From contig NZ_LMHJ01000004.1 of assembly GCF_001427795.1 (NCBI RefSeq), positions 248,001 to 312,000 on the forward strand: a DNA stretch of 64,000 nt, read 5' to 3'. This document shows, in pieces, positions 17,542 through 25,633 of the stretch. This DNA comes from Nocardioides sp. Root682 (GTDB lineage Bacteria > Actinomycetota > Actinomycetes > Propionibacteriales > Nocardioidaceae). A program made the position numbers and the translations under genes. The notes beneath the pieces are model-generated. The model ran no database searches and had not been told where the DNA came from. It saw only the letters and a program-made list of their open reading frames with translations. Each line of letters starts with the position of its first letter. The first letter of the stretch is position 1.

Positions 17542-18107
17542 CCGAGACCCCCAACCCGAACATCATCGATGCGGACACCCTGACCGGGGAGATGCGACCC
17601 ATTCGTCGGGTGGTGATCGGCCTCGGCTCGAACCTCGGTGAACGGTTCTCGAACCTGCAGGGTGCCGTGGACGCACTCGCCGACACCCCCAACGTGTGGG
17701 TCACCGGCGTCTCGCCCGTCTACGAGAGCGAGCCGGTCGACTGCCCGCCGGACTCGGCGACCTTCCTCAACGCGGTGGTCCTGATCGACACCACGCTCTC
17801 GGCGCACCGCCTGCTCGACCGCGCCCTGGCCATCGAGGACGCCTACGACCGGTTGCGTAGCGACGTCAAGAACGCGCCGCGGACCCTCGACGTCGACCTG
17901 ATCGCGGTCGGCGACCGCCGCAGCGACACCGAGTCCCTGCGTCTGCCGCACCCGCAGGCGCACGAGCGTGCCTTCGTGCTGCAGCCGTGGAGCGACCTCG
18001 AGCCCGACGCCGAGTTCCCGGGCCTGGGCCCGATCTCGGAGCTGCTGGCCAAGGCGGACACCACCGGCCTGAAGCCGCGGTCCGACCTGGCCCTCGAGTT
18101 CGAGTGA
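17538..18107 (+). CDS. folK: 2-amino-4-hydroxy-6-hydroxymethyldihydropteridine pyrophosphokinase
   Basis: Transfers pyrophosphate from ATP to hydroxymethyl-dihydropterin, feeding FolP. Recognisable elements are VIGLGSNLGERFSNLQGAVDAL at about residues 33-54, the SPVYESEPVD loop, FLNAVVLI, and RTLDVDLIAVGD followed by LPHPQAHERAFVLQP, which contain the conserved Arg, Asp and His residues of HPPK. A 30-residue N-terminal extension precedes the fold. The start ATG overlaps the folB stop. Length 189 aa, normal for the family with that extension. Confidence 0.94.
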   Translation: MTETPNPNIIDADTLTGEMRPIRRVVIGLGSNLGERFSNLQGAVDALADTPNVWVTGVSPVYESEPVDCPPDSATFLNAVVLIDTTLSAHRLLDRALAIEDAYDRLRSDVKNAPRTLDVDLIAVGDRRSDTESLRLPHPQAHERAFVLQPWSDLEPDAEFPGLGPISELLAKADTTGLKPRSDLALEFE

Positions 18108-18131
18108 CCTGAGTGCCTGAGTGAGCACTGA

Positions 18132-18617
18132 GTGAGCGCTGCGGGCCCCGAGTCCGGGAACGGTGCCCTGCGGCCCACCCCGCTGCTGAGCCTGCTGGGC
18201 TGGGCACTGGTGGGCCTGGTCGGTGGCTGGGCGGTCCATCCGCTCAGTGAGCGGCTCGGCGTCGTACCACCGCTGGTGACGGCACCCCAGCCGCTGGCGC
18301 TGCTGCTGCTCGCCGCGATCCTCGGGTACGTCGCCTGGGCGACCCACCGGGCCGTGCAGGTACGACGCGAGCGGCTCGAGGCGCACAAGGCGGTCAACCG
18401 TCTGGTGCTGGCCAGGGCGAGTGCCCTGGTGGGTGCGCTCGTGGCCGGCGGGTACCTCGGCTACGCCATCAGCTGGATCGGCGACCCGGCCGAGCTGGCC
18501 GACGAGCGGCTCGTGCGGTCCCTGATCGCGACTGGCTGCGCGGTGGCGGCGATGGTCGCGGCGCTGCTGCTCGAGCGGGCCTGTCGGGTGCGCAAGGACG
18601 ACTCCGAGGTCCACTGA
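18132..18617 (+). CDS. DUF3180-family membrane protein
   Basis: A 161-aa integral membrane protein of unknown function, always or nearly always found just after folK in actinobacteria. Four hydrophobic segments can be seen: about residues 17-37, 54-72, 97-117 and 127-146. It has no catalytic motif. The GTG start lies 24 bp downstream of the folK stop in a stretch with several overlapping GTG and TGA triplets, so an adjacent GTG could be used. The position is equivalent to Rv3605c of Mycobacterium tuberculosis in the known folate-to-pantothenate gene order. Confidence 0.83.
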   Translation: MSAAGPESGNGALRPTPLLSLLGWALVGLVGGWAVHPLSERLGVVPPLVTAPQPLALLLLAAILGYVAWATHRAVQVRRERLEAHKAVNRLVLARASALVGALVAGGYLGYAISWIGDPAELADERLVRSLIATGCAVAAMVAALLLERACRVRKDDSEVH

Positions 18618-18710
18618 CCCGCCCTCCTGCTGCAACCCGTGTGACTGTTGTGACAGATGTGTCAAGCGTGTCGTCCGTCTCATGGGCCCGCTGAGGCATA
18701 CCGTGCTGAC

Positions 18711-19301
18711 ATGACTTCCCCCGTCGGCAACCGTCGTCGTCAGCGGTCCACTCGTCTCCTGGTGGCCGTCGCTCTCCTCACGCTCGCGGCGCTGGCCGTC
18801 GCGGGTACCGCCGTGACCGGTTCCTGGCTGCTCGTCACCGTTGCTGCTGCGGGCGCCGTCGTCCTCGGTGCCGCCGCGCTGAAGATCGCCCACACCGAGC
18901 TGATCGCCATTCGCCACGAAGCCGCGCGCGACCGTGCCGGCCAGGCGAAGGCGTACGCCGACCTGACCGAGGTGCGCACCGCCGAGAACGTCGAGTTCGC
19001 AGCCGACATGACCGGCAGGCTCGCCAAGCGCGACGCCACCATCTCCCGCCTGGAGAAGCGCCTCGGCGACGCCGCCTCGGAGCTGGCCGACGCCCGCCAG
19101 GAGCTGGCGGACGCCCACGACCAGGCGGCGGAGGCCCAGCGGGTCGCCGAGCGGCTCGGCGAGCGACTCACCGACGCCGAGGAGCGTGCCGGTCAGGCGA
19201 TCGTGCGCGTGGCCGAGCTCGAGGCCGAGCTGGACGTCCTGCAGGCCGAGTGGCAGCTGATGGAGTCTCGCACGCGCGGGAGTGGCCGCAAGGCGGTCTG
19301 A
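18711..19301 (+). CDS. Small membrane-anchored coiled-coil protein
   Basis: I do not recognise a named family. The 196-aa product has a basic N terminus, two closely spaced hydrophobic helices (about residues 15-34 and 37-58), then a long, highly charged Ala/Glu/Arg-rich segment from about 70 to 185 with clear heptad patterning (ERLTDAEERAGQAIVRVAELEAELDVLQAEW), so it should project a coiled coil into the cytoplasm. The ATG at 18711 is chosen because earlier in-frame codons lie in intergenic-looking sequence. It could act as a scaffold for envelope or division proteins, but this is only a guess. Confidence 0.7.
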   Translation: MTSPVGNRRRQRSTRLLVAVALLTLAALAVAGTAVTGSWLLVTVAAAGAVVLGAAALKIAHTELIAIRHEAARDRAGQAKAYADLTEVRTAENVEFAADMTGRLAKRDATISRLEKRLGDAASELADARQELADAHDQAAEAQRVAERLGERLTDAEERAGQAIVRVAELEAELDVLQAEWQLMESRTRGSGRKAV

Positions 19302-19428
19302 CGCCACGGCTCTCCGGGTGCCTCTCCGGGGCGACGCGTCGGGCGACCTCCGGGTGGATCGGTCGGATCGTTAGGATCGACCTCTCCCCCCGCCAGTCGA
19401 CCGTCCGCCGTACCTGAAGGATTCACTC

Positions 19429-22400
19429 TTGGCCTACGACCGAGCGCGCGCGAAGCAGTCCCTGATCCGACTCGGGAAGTCGGGACCCGGAAGGTTGCGA
19501 GGGCCCGTGGGTCGAGCGACCCGTCGCTTCCGGGGCGGCTTCAACGGCACCCGTGTCTCGGTCGTCCTGCCCCTCAGTGACGACGAGACCACGCGGATCG
19601 GGCCCTGCCTGGACACCCTGCGGTCCCAGACCTACCGCAACCTCGACATCGTCGTCGTGCCGTACGGCCGCCACGACACGGTTCTCGGGATCGTCCAGGG
19701 TCACGCGGTCGAGGACTGGCGGATCCGGATCCGCTCCCGGCACGCGGAGTCCACCCTCGCGGCGGCCCGCAACGCAGGCATCGCGGCTGCCCGGGGCGAC
19801 GTCGTGGTCGTCATCAGCGGCGGTGACGACCTCCTGCCGCCGTCGATCGAACGCCTGGTCACGGCGCACGAGACCTCTGGTTCGGCGCTGGTGGTCGGCC
19901 GGATGAAGGAGCCGTCCACCGTGGGCTGGGTGCCGGACGCACCCTTTGATGCCGCCCACCACGTCGACGTCTCCCGTACGACGCTCGCGGCCTCACCGAT
20001 TGCGATCACTGACCTGGGGATCGGCAACAAGCTCTTCACCGCGGACCTGTGGCGGCGTTCGGGCCTGCAGTTCACTGATGCCCAGCCCAGTGGTGCCGAC
20101 GTCGCCGTCGGGCTGTTGCGCCAGGCGCCGTCGTTCGACCTGCTCAAGCAGTCGACGTACGTCCCCAGCGGGCGCAAGGACGGCGTGGGGGTCGGATCCG
20201 CACCCGACGCACTCTCCGGTCTCGACGACTGGCTCGACGAGCATGCGCGGACCTGGCAGGCAGTCATCGAGACGGGGATCCCGGACGCGCGCGACTGGTG
20301 GCTGTGGGGCGTCCTGGACGCCGCGGTCCAGCCGCTGCTGACCGATGTCGAACGCGCCGACGACCACCAGTGGAAGACCCTGCGCGACTACGTCTCCATG
20401 TTGCTGGAGTCCGCCGACGACCAGGTCTGGTCGAGCCTGTCCGCGGAGTCGCGAATCAAGATCTGGCTGCTCCAGCACGACCACCGTGAGCAGCTGGCGT
20501 CGTACGCCGCGGCGCGGTTGTTCACGGGCGGCAGCCGACCCACCGTCGTACGCGACGGCAAGGTCTTCGCCCAGCTGCCCTTCCACGACGACGCCGACCT
20601 CGCCATCCCCGCCGAGCTCTTCGAGATGTCGGCCGAGGAGACGCGGCTCTCCGCGGTCCTGCGCGACGTGCGCTGGGACGCCGACGACGCCGTCGAGCTG
20701 ACCGTGTTCGCCGCGATCGACTTCGTCGCGATGTCCGGTCTCCCCGAGGCGACCTGCGCCCTCGTCGACCAGGAATCGGGTGAGCGGATCGAGCTGGCGC
20801 TGCGCCAGACCCGCGACCTCCGGGCCAACATGGGGCCGCAGATGGTGTCGCGGCGCTACCAGGACAACTCGTGGGGCGCATTCGTCGCGACCGTCCCCGC
20901 TGCCGAGATCGTCGCCGCGTCCCGGGCCGCCGGTGTCGCGGGCGTCGGCCGCACCTGGCTCCTCGACGTCACCCTGACCGTGGACGGTGTGACCCGGTCC
21001 GGCCCGATCGCCCGGGTCGACGTGCAGGGCTCGGCCGGGTTCGTGGGTGAGGACCACCTCGCACCCCGCCCGGTGGCCGGAGCACTCGTCGGCTTCAGCC
21101 CCCGCGCCTCGCTCGCCGGGATCCAGGTGCTGCCCGACTCCGGCCCCAGGCTGCGCGAGGTCGCGGTCGAGGGGCGCGTCCTGAGCGGCACCCTGGACAC
21201 CGCCGGCCTGTCGATCGCCGCAGTTCGCGCCGCATGGGGTGGGCAGCAGGCCCGTGCCGCCGTCGCGGACGACTCCGGAGCAGCGACCTTCCGGCTGGAC
21301 CTCCCGCCGGCCTGGACCGGGCAGAACCGCTGGTCGCTGACGGCGCTGGACGCCGACGGTCGCGAGCACCCGATCGGCTGGCCGGCCCGGCCCGAGCAGT
21401 GGCTGGGCGTCGGTGGTGGCGAGATCGTGGCCAGCCGTGATGCACGTGGTGCTGCCGAGGTCCTCGAAGCAGCCGGTGTCCTCGTCGTCGACGACGTCGT
21501 GGTCGAGGACCTCGACGTCACCGTGACCGGTCGGTGGCTCGCAGCCGAGCCGCCTTCCGACGTACGGATCGAGCTGGTCGGCCAGAAGGCCACGGTGGTC
21601 GGCACGATCGACGCCGACAGTGGTGCGGCCGGCGAGGTCCGGGCGCGGTTCCGGCTGGTCACCGACCCCTGGGGCCTGCGTGAAGGACCGGTCCCCGTGG
21701 GCATCTACCCGGTCACCGTGGTCACCGGCGGGCAGTCGTCGATCGCCCTGCTCGGTGAGCCGGCCGTCGACAAGCTGCACCAGTTCACCGTCGGCAGTGC
21801 CTACACGTCGCGACTGATGCGCTTCGAGCGCGACTGCAACATCGAGCTGCAGCGCCCGCTGGCCGACGAGGACCGCGGGCCGTTCGCCCAACAGGCCCTG
21901 CAGGACTGGTACGACGCCACCGACTTCCCGCTCGAGGCCGACGCGGTCTACCTCCAGTCGTACGTCGGTGCCTCCGCCACGGACAGCCAGCTGGCGATCC
22001 ACCACGAGCTCCGTCGTACCCACCCCGAGCTGAAGATCTACTGGGGTGTCAGCGAGGCCGCTTCGTGGGTGCCGGACGGCGGCATCCCGGTCATGATGAA
22101 CTCGCGCGAGTGGTACCGCGTCCTCGGCAGCGCGAAGTACCTCTGCCTCAACATCGACCCGGAGCGGTGGTTCTCGCGCAAGCCGGGGCAGCAGATGCTG
22201 CAGACCTTCCACGGCTACCCGGCCAAGTCGATGGGCCTGCGGATGTGGCGGGCCAAGAACTTCACCCCGAAGCGGATCGACCTGGAGCTCGTGCGCACGT
22301 CGGGGGAGTGGGACCTGATCCTCACCCCCGAGCCGGCGATGGACGAGCACTACCGCCGCGAGTACGCCTACGACGGGCCGATCTTCAGCCACGGCTACCC

Positions 22401-23034
22401 CCGTGACGACGTATTGGTCTCTGCGGAAGCAGACACCGTGCGCGAGGAGACCCGGCGCCGACTCGGGATCCGTCCCGAACAGAAGGCCGTGCTCTACGCA
22501 CCCACCTGGCGCGACGACCTGGCGACCAACTGGCGCAGCGCCGAGATCGTGCACCACCTGGACCTCGAGGCCGCGAGCCGCGCCCTCGGGCCGGACTACG
22601 TCCTGCTGATGCGCGGGCACCGGTTCCACTCGGGTGCCTCTGCCGCGGGCACCGGCGCCGCCCGCTTCCTCGACGTCACCGACTACCCGGAGATCAACCA
22701 CCTGATCCTGGCGTCCGATGCCGCGGTGCTCGACTACTCCTCGCTGCGTTTCGACTTCGCCCTGACCCAGCGGCCGATGATCTTCCTCGTCCCCGACCTC
22801 GACACCTACGTCGGCGGCGTCCGTGGCTTCCTCTACGACTACCGCGACTCCGCCCCGGGCCCGCTGGTCGACACCGCCGACGAGGCCGTGAAGCTGCTGC
22901 GCGACTTCGCGGGGCTCGAACGGATCTGTGCTCCGGAGCTCGCCCGGTTCCACGAGAAGTACAACCACCTCCAGGACGGCCAGTCCGCCCGGTTGGTGGT
23001 CGAGGCCTTCTTCGGCGGTACCGCCGACGCCTGA
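19429..23034 (+). CDS. Large bifunctional-looking GT2 / CDP-glycerol (ribitol) glycerophosphotransferase, TagF-like
   Basis: A 1201-aa protein. Residues about 40-250 form a GT2 GT-A domain (VSVVLPLSDDE, then RNAGIAAARGDVVVVISGGDDLLPP). Residues about 400-790 are beta-rich with no catalytic motif, possibly immunoglobulin-like. Residues about 800-1200 match the TagB/TagF glycerophosphotransferase fold: QTFHGYPAKSMG, VLYAPTWRDD, LLMRGHRFH with its conserved His, and VLDYSSLRFDFAL. The TagF group polymerises glycerol- or ribitol-phosphate units onto a lipid-linked primer. The TTG start at 19429 has AAGGA seven bases upstream. The CDP-ribitol enzyme downstream suggests a ribitol-phosphate polymer. 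The donor for the GT2 half is unknown. Confidence 0.84.
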   Translation: MAYDRARAKQSLIRLGKSGPGRLRGPVGRATRRFRGGFNGTRVSVVLPLSDDETTRIGPCLDTLRSQTYRNLDIVVVPYGRHDTVLGIVQGHAVEDWRIRIRSRHAESTLAAARNAGIAAARGDVVVVISGGDDLLPPSIERLVTAHETSGSALVVGRMKEPSTVGWVPDAPFDAAHHVDVSRTTLAASPIAITDLGIGNKLFTADLWRRSGLQFTDAQPSGADVAVGLLRQAPSFDLLKQSTYVPSGRKDGVGVGSAPDALSGLDDWLDEHARTWQAVIETGIPDARDWWLWGVLDAAVQPLLTDVERADDHQWKTLRDYVSMLLESADDQVWSSLSAESRIKIWLLQHDHREQLASYAAARLFTGGSRPTVVRDGKVFAQLPFHDDADLAIPAELFEMSAEETRLSAVLRDVRWDADDAVELTVFAAIDFVAMSGLPEATCALVDQESGERIELALRQTRDLRANMGPQMVSRRYQDNSWGAFVATVPAAEIVAASRAAGVAGVGRTWLLDVTLTVDGVTRSGPIARVDVQGSAGFVGEDHLAPRPVAGALVGFSPRASLAGIQVLPDSGPRLREVAVEGRVLSGTLDTAGLSIAAVRAAWGGQQARAAVADDSGAATFRLDLPPAWTGQNRWSLTALDADGREHPIGWPARPEQWLGVGGGEIVASRDARGAAEVLEAAGVLVVDDVVVEDLDVTVTGRWLAAEPPSDVRIELVGQKATVVGTIDADSGAAGEVRARFRLVTDPWGLREGPVPVGIYPVTVVTGGQSSIALLGEPAVDKLHQFTVGSAYTSRLMRFERDCNIELQRPLADEDRGPFAQQALQDWYDATDFPLEADAVYLQSYVGASATDSQLAIHHELRRTHPELKIYWGVSEAASWVPDGGIPVMMNSREWYRVLGSAKYLCLNIDPERWFSRKPGQQMLQTFHGYPAKSMGLRMWRAKNFTPKRIDLELVRTSGEWDLILTPEPAMDEHYRREYAYDGPIFSHGYPRDDVLVSAEADTVREETRRRLGIRPEQKAVLYAPTWRDDLATNWRSAEIVHHLDLEAASRALGPDYVLLMRGHRFHSGASAAGTGAARFLDVTDYPEINHLILASDAAVLDYSSLRFDFALTQRPMIFLVPDLDTYVGGVRGFLYDYRDSAPGPLVDTADEAVKLLRDFAGLERICAPELARFHEKYNHLQDGQSARLVVEAFFGGTADA

Positions 23035-23038
23035 CGGA

Positions 23039-23089
23039 ATGGGCAATAGTGGCAGCGTCCAACGGCCCGGACCTGCCATTACTGCCCAT
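23039..23089. repeat. Left palindrome of the DUF559 cassette
   Basis: Two 17-bp arms, ATGGGCAATAGTGGCAG at 23039-23055 and CTGCCATTACTGCCCAT at 23073-23089, form an imperfect hairpin with a 17-base loop (two mismatches between the arms). It begins 4 bp after the polymerase stop and contains the stop codon of the minus-strand nuclease-like gene. It could serve as a bidirectional terminator, but closely related arms recur on the other side of that gene. Confidence 0.8.
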
Positions 23090-24017
23090 CCGGCGTGATC
23101 TGCCACCGAGCGCAGGCCAGCGCGGTACCCGAAGGCGTGAAGAGCGACCGGTTCAGCAGGTCGAACCACGGGCGGATGTCCTGGACGCCGATCGGCTGGC
23201 CCAGGGCGGAGCGCGCCTCCTTGAGGATCAGCCAGCCGTCGTGGAGCAGCTCATGTGCACTCCATCCGTGGCGTACGTAGCCACTCGTGCCGAGGCGACT
23301 GTCGCGCCGACGGTCGCGGCTGTACTGGCCGCGGTCCCTGAAGTGGTGGGCGCCGTCGTACTCCTGCAGGGTGAAGGACCCGTCGACGAGGAGGTCGGCG
23401 CGGCCCAGGAAGCGCCCGTCGGCGTCATGGAGATCGACCTGCGGAGTGACGGCAATGCCGCATGAAGTGTGGAGCAGCCGCAACAGCGTCTCCCAGGCAG
23501 ACTCCGCCCGTCCATCAACCCAGCGCAGCCCTTCGCGAAGGGAACGGGAGCCGGGCCGCGACGTCCGCGCCAGCGTCTGGAGCTCTTCCAACGAGCACTT
23601 CTCGAGGTGGAGAGCACTGTCGATCAGGACCACCAGGTCGAGGAGGCTGAGGTCACGGGCGCAGGCGAGCAGGGCCTCGGGCACCGGGCTGAAGGCGATG
23701 CCGTTGATCGTCACCTTCGCGGGTGCCTGCCGTGCTCGGGTCACGCGCAGGGCCGGACGGCGTCGGCGGGCGCTGGACTCCTGCATGGCGACGAAATGAG
23801 GCAGGTGGATGGGGAGCGGCGGCAGCCAGAGTTCGTGGGCCCGGGCAGCGGTCAGCCCCGTGAAGGCGTACGACGCCGGCTGTATCGCCGACCATGCAGC
23901 CAGCTCGGCCCACCAGAGATCGTCGCCGTCGAGTCCGGAGGGGATGGCGACGCCGTACCCGAGGGAGGTCCAGCGGGTACCGCGGCGGCGGGTGGGGGAG
24001 GGCGTGACGTCGGGCAT
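23079..24017 (-). CDS. AbiEi-antitoxin-like / DUF559 (Vsr-like) endonuclease-fold protein
   Basis: About 312 aa. The N-terminal third (AFTGLTAARAHELWLPPLP, FVAMQESSARRRRPALRVTRAR) resembles the DNA-binding AbiEi-type antitoxin region of abundant actinobacterial orphan proteins. The C-terminal part (ESAWETLLRLL, VTPQVDLHDADGRFLGRADLLVDGSFTLQEYDGAHHFR) resembles the DUF559/Vsr-like restriction-endonuclease fold, with an E...D...Q/E-x-D arrangement; the last position is E-Y-D rather than E-x-K, so catalysis is uncertain. I use the ATG at 24017 because the 37 residues before it look non-coding; a GTG at 24128 is the longest option. No AbiEii toxin is adjacent. The gene is antisense to, and splits, the TagF-like and CDP-ribitol genes, and palindromes flank it. 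Confidence 0.72.
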   Translation of the reverse strand: MPDVTPSPTRRRGTRWTSLGYGVAIPSGLDGDDLWWAELAAWSAIQPASYAFTGLTAARAHELWLPPLPIHLPHFVAMQESSARRRRPALRVTRARQAPAKVTINGIAFSPVPEALLACARDLSLLDLVVLIDSALHLEKCSLEELQTLARTSRPGSRSLREGLRWVDGRAESAWETLLRLLHTSCGIAVTPQVDLHDADGRFLGRADLLVDGSFTLQEYDGAHHFRDRGQYSRDRRRDSRLGTSGYVRHGWSAHELLHDGWLILKEARSALGQPIGVQDIRPWFDLLNRSLFTPSGTALACARWQITPDGQ

Positions 24018-24131
24018 GTTGCCGATGCTGGCCAGACGAACGGACGCACCGGGCTGCGAGCGAGCGGGCCTGTGGAGGACCAGGGGCTTCCGCTCGGGCT
24101 GGGGACCATCGATGGTCGAAACCGGCACCGG

Positions 24132-24181
24132 ATGGGCGGAAGTGGCACGTCGAAAGCTCCGCGTCTGCCAGTAGTGCCCAT
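24132..24181. repeat. Right palindrome of the DUF559 cassette
   Basis: Arms ATGGGCGGAAGTGGCAC at 24132-24148 and CTGCCAGTAGTGCCCAT at 24165-24181 pair around a 16-base loop. The outer arm is the inverted copy of the outer left arm at 23039-23055 with 15 of 17 matches. It lies upstream of the nuclease-like gene and ends 36 bp before the start of the CDP-ribitol gene, so it could be an operator, an element end or both. Confidence 0.78.
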
Positions 24182-24217
24182 TCGGTCGCGCCGGTCGGTG
24201 ACAAGTAGCCTGTCGGC

Positions 24218-25633
24218 ATGTCGATTCCCGTGAAGAACGTGGCCGTCCTCCTCGCCGGTGGCGTGGGAGCCCGGGTCGGTCTCGACATCCCCAAGCAGCT
24301 GATCAAGGTCGCCGGCAAGACGCTCCTCGAGCACACGCTGGTGGCCCTGCACGACCACCCGGACGTCGACGACGTCATCGTGATGATGACGCCGGGCCAC
24401 ACCGACGCGGTCCGCGAGATCACCCGTGGCGAGGCGTACCCGAAGGTCTCCGCGATCCTCGAGGGCGGCGACACCCGCAACGCCACGACCCAGCTCGCGA
24501 TCAGCCATCTGCAGGCGACCGCAGGCGGCGCTGACGTGCGGATCCTGCTGCACGACGCGGTGCGCCCGCTGGTGACGCCGCGGATCATCGGCGAGTGCTT
24601 CGCCGCGCTCGACGCCTACCCGGCCGTCGACGTCGCGATCCCCTCGGCGGACACGATCATCGAGGTGGCGGAGGACGACACGATCCGGAGCATCCCGCCA
24701 CGTGCGTCGCTGCGCCGCGGCCAGACACCGCAGGCCTTCCGGCTCGACGTGCTGGCGAAGGCCTACGAGATCGCCGACGCCGACCCGGACTTCACCGCCA
24801 CCGACGACTGCAGCGTCGTGCTGCGCTACCTCCCCGACGAGCCGATCATCGTGGTGCACGGCGACGACCGGAACATGAAGGTCACCGAGCCGATCGACGT
24901 GTTCATCGCCGACAAGCTCTTCCAGCTGACCGGGATCGACCTGCCCCGCGCGAAGACCGACGACGGCTACCGCGACGCCCTTGCCGGCAAGACGATGGTC
25001 GTCTTCGGCGGCAGCTACGGCATCGGCGCGGACATCGCTGCCCTCGCGGCGTCGTACGGCGCCACGGTGCTCACCTTCAGCCGGTCGACCACCAACACCG
25101 ACGTGGGCCGGCGGTCCGACGTCGCCGCCGCCGCGAAGCAGGCGATCGCCGCGACCGGGTCGATCGACTTCGTGGTCAACACGGCCGGCGTCCTGCCCCG
25201 CGGTGAGCTGCTCGAGACCAGCGAGGAGACCGTCTACGCCGCGACCGAGATCAACTACCTCGGGCCGATCTTCATCGCCCAGGAGTTCTTCCCGCACCTC
25301 GCGGCCTCGCGCGGCTCACTGCTGCTGTTCACCTCGAGCTCCTACACCCGTGGCCGCAGCGGCTACAGCCTCTACTCCTCGGCCAAGGCCGCGACGGTCA
25401 ACCTCACCCAGGCGCTCGCCGACGAGTGGGCCGACGCCGGCGTGCGGGTCAACTGCATCAACCCCGAGCGCACCGGTACCCCGATGCGCACGAAGGCGTT
25501 CGGTGAAGAGGCGCCGGGAACCCTGCTGGACTCGCAGGTCGTCGCGCACACCTCGGTCGACGTGCTGATCTCCGAGCAGTCCGGCCATGTGTACGACGTC
25601 CGCAAGGACGACCCGTTCAGCCTCGGCGACTGA
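24218..25633 (+). CDS. Bifunctional ribitol-5-phosphate cytidylyltransferase / ribulose-5-phosphate reductase (Bcs1/Acs1/TarIJ-like)
   Basis: Two catalytic domains in 471 aa. Residues about 5-230 are an IspD/TarI-type cytidylyltransferase: VLLAGGVGARVGLDIPKQL is the CTP-binding loop, followed by GGDTRNATT and LLHDAVRPLV. Residues about 250-471 are a short-chain dehydrogenase: VVFGGSYGIGADIA, NTAGVLPRG, and a Ser-Tyr-Lys set (SSSYTRGRSGYSLYSSAKAA). The same fusion is known in Haemophilus Bcs1/Acs1, which reduces ribulose-5-phosphate and makes CDP-ribitol. Placed 1.2 kb after a TagF-like polymerase, it points to a poly(ribitol phosphate) polymer. The 3' end overlaps the convergent pyruvyl-transferase gene by 17 bp. 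Confidence 0.88.
   Translation: MSIPVKNVAVLLAGGVGARVGLDIPKQLIKVAGKTLLEHTLVALHDHPDVDDVIVMMTPGHTDAVREITRGEAYPKVSAILEGGDTRNATTQLAISHLQATAGGADVRILLHDAVRPLVTPRIIGECFAALDAYPAVDVAIPSADTIIEVAEDDTIRSIPPRASLRRGQTPQAFRLDVLAKAYEIADADPDFTATDDCSVVLRYLPDEPIIVVHGDDRNMKVTEPIDVFIADKLFQLTGIDLPRAKTDDGYRDALAGKTMVVFGGSYGIGADIAALAASYGATVLTFSRSTTNTDVGRRSDVAAAAKQAIAATGSIDFVVNTAGVLPRGELLETSEETVYAATEINYLGPIFIAQEFFPHLAASRGSLLLFTSSSYTRGRSGYSLYSSAKAATVNLTQALADEWADAGVRVNCINPERTGTPMRTKAFGEEAPGTLLDSQVVAHTSVDVLISEQSGHVYDVRKDDPFSLGD

Noticed and set aside
19993..23169. A 1058-codon minus-strand frame
   Set aside because: It mirrors the TagF-like gene in a high-GC genome; the sequence has no domain and is a shadow.
23079..24017. 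Complete AbiE toxin-antitoxin system
   Set aside because: Only an AbiEi-like N-terminal region is present; there is no AbiEii nucleotidyltransferase next to it, so I call it an orphan.
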